Shown in pieces: positions 44,801 through 62,213 of a DNA stretch of 64,000 nt (position 1 is its first letter; each line of letters begins with the position of its first letter). Below the pieces are notes generated by a model that worked only from the letters and a program-made list of their open reading frames with translations, was not told the DNA's origin and ran no database searches. The DNA lies in NCBI RefSeq assembly GCF_000004195.4, contig NC_030683.2, positions 90,501,410-90,565,409 on the forward strand, written 5' to 3'. Source of the DNA: Xenopus tropicalis (lineage: Eukaryota > Chordata > Amphibia > Anura > Pipidae). Made by a program: the position numbers and the translations under genes.

Positions 44801-47800
44801 ATAACTGCACATAAGTACAGCTAAAAATGTGGCAACATTTAATATTTTTTTTGTAACTTAAATTTTATTTGTTTTTTTGACAGCATAATTTTTACATACA
44901 GTATTTGTTTCTTCAAGGTGTAGTGTTATACATTGTATGATCAGTAACAGATATCGTATGATGTAAAGTCAGGTCAAATTTTTTATACATGTAAATAAAA
45001 TAAAGGAAGGGGGGGAAAATTCAGGGGAATAAACAAATAAGATACAGTTGTACTAGTAACAGTTCTAAAGCAACATTTAATATTGAGTAGGCCTAACTTA
45101 TATTTGCATACCTACTCAGAGAGAGAGTAGCATACCTACTTGCTGATTTGAGAACAACTGCAATGGGAGTTTGTTTGTAAGTGATCTGTTAACAAATGAC
45201 TTATTGAAGTTTAAGGCTACAGCCATATATGGCACATAATCGTGCATTCTACTGCAGAAACGCACTGTATGTGGCTGCACCAGGGCCGAAGCAGTGGCTC
45301 TGGGTGCAGTAACAGATGTAGGATAATTGAAGCTCAAGAGTTCTTTCTTGGCCTACGTTTATCCACAGCCCTTAAGTCAGTCTGGTGTGGCATTAACCTA
45401 ACAGAAATCATAAATTGACATCCATATTCTTGTTTATTTACAGGTAAATGTGCTTTTCACCTCTATGGTCCTGTATGCTGCATTTTGCAATTTTATTTGT
45501 AAATGCTTTTCTTTGCATTCAATACTGCCAGCTGTGCTATAACTGTAGTGTTCATTTCCAGCTCCTGAAATTGTAACATTATATAAACTCTCTGTAGTCA
45601 TGCAACCTGCACATTTTATGACACCTCCATAAACTCCTCTGTAAACTCTTTTTTATCTTAGTGTTCATCATTCTCTTGCTCTGCTCTCACCCTGTGTCAA
45701 ATCTTGCTGATCACTTCGCTGGTTAATCAGTTCAGATCACTTGTGATTCACCAGTCCTGTATGCTGCAGTACCCAGCTTTTAGGGCCATGGGGTTTGTTT
45801 CTAAGGTTTGAACTTAATGGATTTTGGTCTTTTTTTCAGCCCAACTTAGCCGATTTATTCTACTCTTCCACAAAACTGTTCACGTTTCACTACAACATTA
45901 CAGCAATCTGACTTTCATCATATGCATTGCAGCACATAATAAAGTAATGTTCAATAACGTTTGTAGCCATGAACAAAGAGCACAAAATAGTAGTATTGCA
46001 GTAATAATGAAACAGAACAAAATTCTCACATAATTTAAGCAACCATCTTAAAAATGTGCTAAATTTACATGCTACATGTGCCACGTGAAAAAGCACAGAC
46101 TGGAATTTTTCAGCAGATGTTAGCGTGTAAAATGTTGTTGTTCCTAAGTGATTCATTTACAAGTGATCTAGAGAAGTTTAAGAAGGAGAGCTACTGCAGA
46201 GAACCCTGGAATTGGTCTGCCTGCTACTGGATAAATGGATTGATTAACATCTTAAAAGATATATTGTTCTTGAAATTAGAAGCCATCTGCTCCAGCAATA
46301 CCTCTTTGGAAAGTAGACTACAAGTTACCTGCTACAAAACAGGCCATGTCAAAATTATTCATGTTTGTAGTGTGTGCATAATGCTACCCTAAGAAGGCCC
46401 TTCTTTTAACCCTCCCACTGACTCATTATTCTCTTTATCCCTGCTACCACTTACATAACCCACCTTATATAAACTATAACTATATAAACTCTGCTGATCC
46501 TAAATGATATCCATACATTGTGGATATGTTGGTTCAGGGAGTGGGTTTGTTTGGTAGATTATAATTTCAATGGTTCTTACTACTTAATACTAAAAGTCAA
46601 TTAACGCAAACCAAGAATTGAGCAAATTGTTTCTCAATATTATAGAGTAGAACATAGGTGCACATGAAGAACAGCCTGAAATTTAGGAGCACTGCACCTG
46701 TATGCCACAAGCACAACTTTTTCCCATTTTAACATTACTGGAAAGGTTTGCAACAATTCTCTGGTTTCTATAGATATATTATGGTAAAAAAATGACACGA
46801 ATCCTTGCATGCTTGTAAGAAGAGTAATGGTACACAAAGCTATGCCCCTCTGCTTGTGTTTTTCCACAAGCGGAGAAAAGCCGATGTGCTCCCATGTCTT
46901 TGCACTGACAGGCACAGTATCAACCTGTGTGTAGACAAAGGAAGCAGATATCAGCATGAAATTGCAGTTTCACACTTTCGCATCAATATCGACTCTGCAT
47001 CTGCACATTATGCCCTATCAGTGCAAAGACACAGACGGGAGGACTATGGGTTTTTTCCACAATTGGGGAAAACCAAACTATTAAAAGCAGAGACACAACT
47101 CTGTGTGCCATTAGCCTAAGGGTGCTGCCTTACTAGCAATAAGTAGAATGCTATGCTATAAAGGAGGAATTATTTGGAAATGCCACGTATTTTAATGTTT
47201 GTGTAAATGTTTAACAGAAATTCTTGCTTAAGGCAAAAATATATAAGAATCCTCTTCTTTAAATAGCCGAAACTGAAGTGATATTTGCTGCTTATACACA
47301 ATTTGAGCATCTGACCAAAAATTAAAGAGAACATGCCTTGTGCGTGGCCAGTTTAGGTTCTAGATTACGTTATCTACACAAATTAACAGCTCTCAATGCA
47401 ATCATTTTATGGATGCAGCATACACTGCTGGGTGGGCAGAAACACAGATATGTTCCCCCTCCACCCCCATCAGCATCTCTGCCAAAATCACAGTTGCATG
47501 TTGTGCCACTGCACATGTGCTTTTTTTAAACAAGGGTGTTTTTTCCATTCAACATTTATTTCTTTATTATATTGTAAACAAATAAAATACATAAAAATGT
47601 AGTATTTTTTGCATTTAGAAAAAAATGCACTATACCCAGAATACAATAGTATCAATGAACTCATGCTTAGGTTACTCAAACCAGCATCTCAAATGCACAA
47701 ATGAAAAAAAAAAAAAAAAAATGGTACATGGAATTGTGTATGTCACAAGGAATGATGTAAGTAAGGGATAACTAGATTAGTTGCTTTCTCAGTCACAGTT

Positions 47801-49576
47801 TAAAGGAGAAAGAAAGGTAAAAACTAAGTAAGCTTAATCAGAAAGGTCTATGTAAATACAGCTATAAGCACTCACAGAAACGCTGCACTGAGTTCTCTGA
47901 AAAAAGATTTCTTGTGTTTGTAATTCCTGTGCCACAGACACGCAGCTAATTAGCCAAATATCACCCACCCGTAGGTGGGGATATCGGGAGAAGATCCGCT
48001 CACTTGGGATGGGAGGGTCTTTATTATGCTAAAATCATTATCTATATTCAAATAAACTCTCTTGATTATAGGGATGGAAGGCAAGGCGGTATTAAGGGTT
48101 AAAAATGTGCTTTATAATAAAATATGGATTTTACCATAGGTGTAAATTACCCCATTATCTTTCATAAAGCTAATGTTTTACCAGCATAAATAGTCTATTT
48201 ACATCAAAACTAATTGGTCTAAATGATCAGACAATAGTTGTGACTAGATGTATTGCATTCTGGGTTTAGATTCTGGTGGAGAAGAAATATGCAAACAGAA
48301 AATCAAAGTCAGAGAATCTAAATCTGGATCAGCACCATAAGAAACCTATTTGCATTACTAGTCCCTGCATGGTACTACTCTACTGTCACACTCTCTAAGT
48401 CTTTCCCAGAGCCCAGTCTGCTTCTGGGGAGGTGGCACCCTTGTGTTTCAGTATCCCATTTGCTGGACATGTACAAGACTCACAAGCGTCATTGTTTTCC
48501 TTCTCCATTTTCTTTTTATATACACCATTATATCTGGGCCTGCTGTCAGCCACTAACGTGTGTCCTGAAGTGTTACGTATATCCTGTATATTATATCATT
48601 CTTAACGGTGCACTGAGATGGCATCAGTTATAATCGGTGCTTAGTAACATAATTTCTGTCACTGAAACTTGTGTATTATAATAAATAATATACCTCCTGT
48701 TGGAAAATAAGAAGATATTAGAAGTCACTTCAGAGTTTCCTGGACCTGTTAAGTACTTGGCCTTTGGCCTTATGCTTAAATGATCATGGAATGCATCTGT
48801 GACTTATAATATGTTTATATATTTCAACAGAGGGTATATAATTCATTATATTTCCCATATAGCCCCTGAATGCTATGGTTACTGATTCTAACAGCCAAAG
48901 CATATAAATGGAGCATCATAGGTTGGACCTCCCAGCCCCATCAAACAATGAATGCGGAGAACAGGGATACTAGTTTGTTTGGTTGGTTCTCACAAAGCTG
49001 TAATTTTTCAATGATTTCCTAAATCAGCCAAGATATTATGTAAATAGGTTTAATACTAAAAAGCTGACTGTTTACCCAATGTGGTGTTACAGCAATTGTA
49101 TATATACAGTATCTACCTGAGGGCTGAATCAGCTCCTCCGCTGGCAACTTACCTTGCCAGCACCTATATTTTTTTCTTTAATAACAAATTACATTGGACA
49201 ATAAACAGACATTACACCTACCATCCCTGCAAAAGCCACAATGATTGCACATTGGCCTAGCTTTTCTCACTGCTTTTAAAACGTATACTGTAAATTGGCC
49301 TGGCCATGAAAGATCATTTACAAATAAATCTAATAAAGAAAGGTATGAATGAATACCCCTTTGTCCCCACAGTTTCCCAGACCAGCAGAACCAGACTACG
49401 AAGCATACCAAAAAGAGAGTTTTAATTGTGGAAATCAAGGCAGTGTATTACAGGCAGCATTGTAAATCAATGTATAAAACATACGCTAAGAATCCACTAA
49501 CCATTTATACATATTAGATATAAAATGAAAGAAGAATGATGGGAGCCTAGACCTTCTTTCCAAGGCCATTTAGCAA

Positions 49577-49650
49577 CTGGGAGATGTAGTTTACATAGGT
49601 ACCAAAGCAATGGTTGTGGCAGCTCAAAAAACTACATCTCCCAGCATGCG
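49577..49650. promoter_or_regulatory. Inverted pair of ZNF143/THAP11-type motifs near the RER1 first exon
   Basis: ACTACATCTCCCAGCATGCG at 49631-49650 matches the long ZNF143 (Staf) consensus core ACTACA..TCCCAGCATGC. CTGGGAGATGTAGT at 49577-49590 is the same core on the other strand, 40 bp away. They lie about 190-260 bp downstream of the RER1 first exon donor. They could be promoter-proximal sites, or the two ends of a small decayed repeat. Confidence 0.5.
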
Positions 49651-49839
49651 CCAGCGCTGACCAACTCACTTCCGCCTCTCCCTTTGAGCGCAACAGACGA
49701 TGCAGGGCAAACTGGCTGGCAAGGCGTGAAGATCTGGAAATGCTAACACCTCATAAACGGACGCACAATTAATGTCTGTGTAGTAAACTGAATAGAAATT
49801 ATGTGGCGGTGCTGCTCTAGAGAGGGTAACAGTCCTTAC

Positions 49840-49905
49840 CTTCTAGGTCCTGTCCGAGTCGGAACTGAGAGCTCCTAAAGCGTACACGTCACTGTCCCAG
49901 CCCAC
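49840..49905 (-). other. RER1: RER1 5' non-coding first exon (3' end defined by splice donor)
   Basis: On the minus strand, ..GACCTAGAAG is followed by GTAAGGAC, a strong donor, in a CpG-containing region with no ATG-led frame. Its upstream edge is unknown and is set here only approximately, just below the ETS motif CGGAAGT at 49916-49922. The coding exon at 44059 begins with an acceptor seven bases before the ATG, so an upstream UTR exon is required. This is the best candidate. Confidence 0.65.
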
Positions 49906-50020
49906 CGGCATTACACGGAAGTAGCGAAAACAGAATGCGCGGTGACCTCGCATCGGATTGGAGAGTTCTGAACTGACCTGTTACTTCATATCCTCTAGCT
50001 GCGGTTTCCTAGGAAACAGG
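49906..50020 (-). promoter_or_regulatory. RER1: RER1 promoter with ETS motif and RFX-like palindrome
   Basis: Just upstream of the first exon, CGGAAGT (49916-49922) is an ETS core. GTTTCCTAGGAAAC (50004-50017) is a perfect 14-bp palindrome with the spacing of RFX half-sites (GTTNCC / GGNAAC). There is no TATA box. Factor binding is inference from motif shape. Confidence 0.45.
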
Positions 50021-50279
50021 TCAGCAGCGATGTCAGGAGATTAAATGTGTTTTGCTGATTTAGTTCGTGCCACTATTTTGTGTGAGGATTTAGGTTTAAA
50101 ATAATAGAGAACCAGAACTGGATAATTATTTCTCTCATGGTATTGGCTGACAGTTGATACCTCTGTAGAAGTAAAGAGCTAATAAAATAGCATTTCGGTG
50201 GCCGCCTTGCCAGACAATCTCCTGCTATTTTTGAAATCACTCTTCTTATCTAGTTTGAGAGATTTGGCTGCAGCGGGAA

Positions 50280-51835
50280 TTTTAAAGTTAATGCTAAGTG
50301 CAAAGAATACAGACACATTTTCCTTTTATATGGCAGCCAAGTGTCCTCAAATACCTAGGGATACTTGTTCCAAGAGACACCTCTACAGCTGCTGTGATCA
50401 ACTATGAAAAGTTACCCCTCCAAATCAAGAATTACCTAAAAATTGCATATTAGCCTAGGCTTTCCTGGTTTGGGAAAATTAACTTAGTAAAAATGATTAT
50501 TTTACAAAAATTCTTATTCTTCAAAACCACCCATCTTCCACACAAGCCAAACATTTTCCTTACAGTAAATCAAATACTTACACAATTCGTTTGGGGACAT
50601 AACACTCCCTGTATAAGTGCAAACACAGGTATGGGATTGGACTACCTGATTTACTATCCTATTGACAATCTGCAGGTTGTAACTGTGTTGTGGATAGTTC
50701 CACCATACACAGCAGGAGGACTGGTTACAAATAGAACAACACAGCAAGTACAATCACCCCTCACCCCTACCCTGACTAATTCCACATGAGAGACAACATA
50801 CCATTACTGTCCTGTTGGTACTACAACACACTGTCGACATGGGACAACCTCATGAGCATCACACTCTTTCCTGTAGAATGGGCCTAATGACACCCCTAAA
50901 AGGTAACCCCTCTTTTCCCCCGTGACCTTCTCAATAAACGATACACAGAAAACTTACCTTTCATACAGGCACAAACCTCTACCGGGCTACTCCCTTTAGA
51001 CATACATTTCCCAGCTTTGTTCAGAAATGTATGTACCGCCAGTTAACACACTTAAACACACCAAACACACCCAGGAAAAGAAGAACTACTTAAAGACACA
51101 ACCCTCTGAAGATCTGTGCTTAGCTAAGATCATACCAACCTATACCCTCTCTCAGATCTATTCTATCCTACTAGAACCCAAAGGCGAACATTTCCCCAGT
51201 TTCAAGCAATGGGAAAATGACTTTAACTGTTCTTTTACAGAATGGGACTGGGAAAACTGTTTTACTCTAATACACAACATGGTAACTGCATGTAAGGCAC
51301 AATAAACTAATTATAAAATAATCTCTAGATGGTATAAATGTCCCTCAGTCTTACAAGCTACAGAATGTTCTCCACTGTATCAGACAAGGTGTTTCAGTAC
51401 CCAGAAAGGGGGCATAAAGCACGTATGGGTGGAATGCCTGAAACTACAGCCTTTTTGGACCATGGTATCAAATTGTTTCCAAAGTGCTATGTGTAGACCT
51501 CTCCCCAGACCCAGTTAAGGCATTGTTATCTATACTACTTTTTAACCCTGGAGTCTGTTACTGCTTTCCCCAGTCTGTATCCTATCTTGTGCAGCTTTCC
51601 ATCCCCCAGATGTCTGCACTGATTTTATTTGACCATAATATGCCCTTCTCTGCTATGTTGCTGTGACCTACCCTTCTACCTTTTCCTGTTCCCTTCCCTG
51701 TTTTTCCTGTACCTGTTTACCTATTAAGACATTTATGCTATAAACAAAGTGATATAGATCATTACTGCTTTTTTTATTCTCTGTATGTTACGTTTATAAA
51801 CGAAAAATGAATAAAGAATGTGCAAAAAATAAATA
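50280..51835 (+). mobile_element. Degraded L1-clade LINE, 3' part of ORF2 and tail
   Basis: Translations across shifting frames give fragments with the order of L1 ORF2 after the RT domain: LKYLGILVPRD, LSWFGKI..VKMIILQKFLFF, LTQFVWG, and further on RWYKCPS and a HVWVEC-like / QPFW segment. The copy ends in AATGAATAAAGAATGTGCAAAAAATAAATAA. Many stops and frameshifts show age. It lies between the RER1 and MORN1 5' ends and accounts for about half of the interval. Exact ends are not visible. Confidence 0.7.
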
Positions 51836-51839
51836 ACAT

Positions 51840-52680
51840 TGCTAATTGTCTTTCCAAATTGTATTTGAAACCAAAATAATTTATGAAAGGGTAGCCCAGA
51901 TTTTATTCAGTAATGTATTCATTATTCAGTAATGTACTTTTTGTTCTTGGTCAGTGCCACACTAAGGGCTGTCAGCATGCTGAGGTGATGGGGATAGTAG
52001 CACAATGCGCAGTAAAGGCAGGAGACTGCAAATGAGCAGACAGTAAACGCAAACCGTGCATGCAGGGTTAATCACTGGGGGAAATGTATTTACTTGGGAC
52101 ACACTCCACTGATTATAACTGATTATTTAAAGTGGCCCTCCTCTTCACTTAAAAATACGCACCAGTCTGGTGTACCATCCTTATGAGGCCAGAACAACCA
52201 TCTTTTTCCTGTCCCAAAGACATTTGCTGCTGCCCTGGAATGTGCACACACAGCAGAGCAAAGGTTGGGCATTTTACATTCCAAAGCATTCCCTAAGACT
52301 TGAGAGTGTAGAATGACTGAGCTCAGGGTAGTCAAACAAATCCTCACTCCCAGTGATTAAGCCATTTCTTTTGGTTGAACTCAGGTCAGCATTAATTTCG
52401 AACTTAGATTTGGTGCATGTGCCCTTCTGAGTTTGGCAATATTAAGAGGCGCTGTGTCTATATATTACCATTCTCAATAAAGGGCAGTACGGTATAAACA
52501 AGGTATAAAGAAGGCAGGAGTGAATGAATATCCCTCTGATGTGGGAAACATAGCGGTAAGTCTGTGCCAGGCAGCTGCCATTGGTTTCCCCTATCACTGC
52601 ACAAGACTCTAGGGGAGGAGACTGCTTCTACAAACAGGGAGCCTTAGCCTATCGACATGTGCTAATCGCCTATTGGCTCT
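51840..52680. other. MORN1 upstream region, nothing recognised
   Basis: No exon or repeat was identified. An inverted CCAAT (ATTGG) appears at about 52671-52675, about 80 bp before the MORN1 ATG. Confidence 0.45.
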
Positions 52681-52724
52681 TGACGGCACCCAAGCCACGC
52701 CTCTTAGCTACGGCTCACGTTTGG

Positions 52725-52738
52725 GTTGCTATGTAAAC
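52725..52738 (+). promoter_or_regulatory. MORN1: X-box-like (RFX) motif before MORN1
   Basis: GTTGCTATGTAAAC resembles the RFX X-box (GTNRCC followed after a short spacer by RGYAAC) with slight deviation, 13 bp before the MORN1 ATG. The X-box is the typical control site of ciliary genes. An RFX-like palindrome also lies at 50004-50017 near RER1. Confidence 0.4.
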
Positions 52739-52751
52739 ATCTCGTAAAGAC

Positions 52752-58907
<6,156 letters not shown>

Positions 58908-58992
58908 TAAAATACTTTATTAAAATATGTTGTCCAACTTGGTACAAAAACACGCCATGATTCACAGAATTCGGAAGAACAATACTCTAGGG

Positions 58993-59500
58993 GGCTGATT
59001 TACTAACCCACGAATTTGAATCCGAATTGGAAAAATTCCGATTGGAAAACGAACATTTTGCGACTTTTTCGTATTTCTTGCGATTTTTTCGGCGCCTTTA
59101 CGACTTTTCGGAAATTATCGCGACTTTTTTGTTACCAATATGATTTGCACGAAAAAACGCGAGTTTTTCGTAACCATTCCGAAAGTTGCGATTTTTTCGT
59201 AGCGTTAAAACTTGCGCGAAAAGTTGCGCTTTTTTCGTAGCGTTAAAACTTAAAAGGCGCGGCGTTTTGCGCAAGTTTTAACACTACGAAAAAATCGAAA
59301 CTTTTTGCGCAAGTTTTAACGTTACGAAAAAATCGCAACTTTCGGAATGCCTACGAAAAACTCGCGTTTTTCCGCAAAAATCGTATTGGTAACGAAAAAG
59401 TCGCGATAATTTTCCGTAAAAATCGCAAAATACCAATCATTACGAAAAAAACGCAATCGGACGCATTCAGCCCGTTCGTGAGTAAGTAAATGGGCCCCTA
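58993..59500. repeat. Palindromic MITE (GGGGCTGATTTACTAA family), about 0.5 kb
   Basis: The left end GGGGGGCTGATTTACTAACC and the right end GTAAGTAAATGGGCCCCTAG are inverted. The arms, rich in CGAAAAA/TTTTTCG, continue to a centre near 59255. TTTTCGTAGCGTTAAAACTT is mirrored by AAGTTTTAACACTACGAAAA, and GCGCAAGTTTTAACGTTACG mirrors an outer copy. The family is shared with 29348-29760. Non-coding. Confidence 0.8.
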
Positions 59501-59504
59501 GATG

Positions 59505-59785
59505 TGGCCATACATGAGCAGATTTAAGCTGCTAATTTGGGTCCTTTAGACCGATTCAGCAGCTTTTCTGCCTGTGTAAGGGGCCCTCCAATGGGCCTCC
59601 CCTATCGATATCTGGCCGAAAATCAGCCAGATGTTGATCGGACAGGCTTGATTTTCCTGTTGATGTGGTCCTTGATCCGACGGCTCCATTTGCCTTCATT
59701 GTAAAACAGTTGGATTAGAACTATATTGCCCACCTTAGGTGGGTATATCAGGGGAAAGATCTTATAATGTGTGGCCACCTTAATT
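59505..59785. repeat. MITE with GTGGCCATACA ends
   Basis: GTGGCCATACATGAGCAGATT at the left and TAATGTGTGGCCACC at the right are approximate inverses. The interior has GGGCCCTCCAATGGGCCTCCCC and ATCAGCCAGATGTTGATCGG. Related to the foldback at 7832. Confidence 0.55.
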
Positions 59786-60127
59786 TAGGGGTTCTTAAAT
59801 CAGACCTTAGTTTTATCAGCAGTGCATGTTTGGTGCATAGTCTTAACATGGAACAGTTGAATCAAGTAATGGTTCGGTATATCTGGTAGACAAACTTGTT
59901 GTCCTTGGAATATCAGCAAGATTTTCAAGTAAAAATCCTAGTTTTGGAGTACAACCAGGGTAAACTGAATTGCAGACTGTTTTACCCTCATTTGGGCACT
60001 TATATGGACACACTTTGTGACACTAATAGTGATGTAAAGCCAAGGAATTCTTTCCAAGGGCAGCACATTTGGGCAAAAGAGACCCTTTACTTATTTTAAT
60101 TCAAAGGAATAGGAATCCTTTGAGCAA

Positions 60128-60170
60128 CAATGTGTAAGCCACTGGTTGGGGATCAGTGGCTTACACATTG
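60128..60170. repeat. Perfect 17-bp-stem hairpin with 9-nt loop
   Basis: CAATGTGTAAGCCACTG (60128-60144) and its exact complement (60154-60170) surround GTTGGGGAT. The centre resembles the CACTGGTTGGGGATCACTG motif of the hAT-like MITE at 57423, so this may be a MITE-end derivative. Confidence 0.85.
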
Positions 60171-60795
60171 GGTTTTAAAGCACTTACTTATTGCATTATT
60201 TTTAATAACATATACCAACTCCTCTTACTCATTAGATCAGCCATTATACAAACCGGATTCCAAAAAAGTTGGGACACTAAACAAATTGTGAATAAAAACT
60301 GAACGCAATGATGTGGAGGTGCCAACTTCTAATATTTTATTCAGAATAGAACATAAATCACGGAACAAAAGTTTAAACTGAGAAAATGTACCATTTTAAG
60401 GAAAAAATATGTTGATTCAGAATTTCATGGTGTCAACAAATCCCCAAAAAGTTGGGACAAGTAGCAAAAAGAGGCTGGAAAAAGTAAATTTGAGCATAAT
60501 GAAGAGCTGGAAGACCAAATAACACTAATTAGGTCAATTGGCAACATGATTGGGTATAAAAAGAGCTTCTCAGAGTTGCAGTGTCTCTCAGAAGCCAAGA
60601 TGGGTAGAGGATCACCAATTCCCACAATGTTGCGCAGAAAGATAGTGGAGCAATATCAGAAAGGTGTTACTCAGCGAAAAATTGCAAAGATTTTGCATCT
60701 ATCATCATCAACTGTGCATAACATCATCCGAAGATTCAGAGAATCTGGAACAATCTCTGTGCGTAAGGGTCAAGGCCGTAAAACCATACTGGATG

Positions 60796-61430
60796 TGTAA
60801 CAAAATTACCGGTGCGGCGGGGACGCCCGCCGCGCCGCTCGTTTTGCCGGCTTCCTACTAGTGCGCGCGCCGCGCGCCTTCATTCTATTTAAGGGCGCAG
60901 GCGCGCTGACGCATGACGTCAGCGCGCAATGGCGCCAAATTTGAAATATTTAAAGGGCCTTTCCTGTGTTTCTCATTGCCCGTGATAGGTTTATTCCTGG
61001 TGCTTGAATTTGTGCTTAAAGCTTTTGTTTGTTCCTGTTTTTGACCCTGCCTGGCTTTGACGATTCTGATTATCTATATCCTGATCCGTGCCTGTCCTTG
61101 ACTACCGTTTTGCCTCATCCTTCTGATTGATTATCCGGTTTGACCCATTGCCTGCCTGACGATCCTAGTTATCTGCCCGCCTCGACCCAGCCTGTCTGAC
61201 CACGTATTCGCCTACTCCTACCTGTACTGTGACCATTGGCCTTAAGACTTTCTACAGTCGTGCCCCATTGCTAGCCAGAACTCCTGCTCTGCACCTCTCG
61301 TATAAGTCCAGGTGGCATCCGAGTAGCTGAGGGCTCCTCCCAAAGCCAAAGGCGGTCACGCTACTGGTGAAGCACGAGCCGAGACCAGGGTGCTTGGCAC
61401 TTGTTCTGGTATTGGGTGCCGACCGTGACA
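60796..61430 (+). repeat. Left LTR-like arm
   Basis: Begins TGTAACAAAATTACC and ends CCGTGACA. It is CpG-rich near the start and contains one CRE palindrome TGACGTCA (60914-60921) and two TATA-like stretches, TATTTAA at 60886 and TATTTAAA at 60947. The latter part (CTGCCTGGC, CCTGCCTGAC, CCTGTCTGAC) is pyrimidine-rich. These features suit an LTR U3 promoter; which site is used is not known. Confidence 0.8.
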
Positions 61431-62116
61431 TTCAAAGAGGCTTGTAAACTATATGTCAGTTTCTTTCCTCATTCATTCCCTACTGATGAGGAGAGAGTAA
61501 GATTTGTAATGACCCTCCTTCAAGGTGACCCTCAGATTTGGGCCCTCAGATTGTCCACCTCAGACCCAGCCCGTTCTTCCTTAGATAGTTTCTTTGACTC
61601 CATGGCGATTCTCTACGATGACCCGGATCGTGCATCCACTGCCGATGCCGCGATTCGTAGGCTTCGTCAGGGGAAACGGGATGTAGAGGTGTATTGTACT
61701 GAATTCCGTCGGTGGGCAGTAGAAACTGGCTGGAATGACATGGCCTTGCGCAGCCAGTTTCGTATAGGTCTGTCTGAGTCTATCAAGGATAGTCTGGTCA
61801 ACTACCCCCTATCTTCTAACCTGGACGACCTCATGTCTTTAGCCATCCAGGTAGATAGGAGACAGAGGGAAAGAAGGGGTGAGAGGAATTCCTCTCTTCG
61901 TTTTAATTTTTTCAGCTCTCCCAAAGCTGTGTCTAACTTTGAATGTGCGGGGTCCTCCGTACCTTTGCCTCAGGAAGAACCCATGCAATTGGGCATTTCT
62001 CACTTATCCCCTGAGGAAAAGGCTCGCAGGCGTACTCAAGGGTTGTGTATATACTGTGGGGAGAAGGGTCATTTCCTAAATCAATGTCCTAAGAGGCCGG
62101 GAAACTCCCAAGCCTA
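61404..62116 (+). pseudogene. Partial gypsy-type Gag with CCHC zinc knuckle
   Basis: The open frame (238 codons from 61401) begins in LTR sequence (MFWYWVPTVT) and passes at 61431 directly into the middle of a Ty3/gypsy Gag. It contains a retrotransposon gag (capsid-like) region including DEERVRFVMTLLQGDPQIWA and SLDSFFDSMAILYDDPDR, then a CX2CX4HX4C knuckle (CIYCGEKGHFLNQC) near the end. The N-terminal part of Gag and the primer-binding site are missing. After the stop, another frame carries SSPLSASRILIPVKLTW, resembling the entry to a gypsy protease, before the inverted arm starts at 62214. No protease active site, RT, RNase H or integrase is present. Confidence 0.85.
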
Positions 62117-62213
62117 AATGGAGAAGGGGAGCTCCATTTGGGTGCAGGTGTTTCCTCTCCCCTATCTGCCTCTAGGATTTTGATTCCGGTCAAATTAACA
62201 TGGCCCGTGATAA

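Larger units (their letters stand above)
44060..49839 (-). other. RER1 first intron
   Basis: A 5.8-kb intron between the non-coding first exon and the start-codon exon. It holds a T2-like MITE (44348-44800), a degraded LINE tail (TTTGAACTTAATGGATTTTGGTC at about 45800-45845), a MITE-like inverted structure around 46860-47110, and a fragment with TATCACCCACC..GGTGGGGATATC at 47960-48000. No coding exon is seen. Confidence 0.65.
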
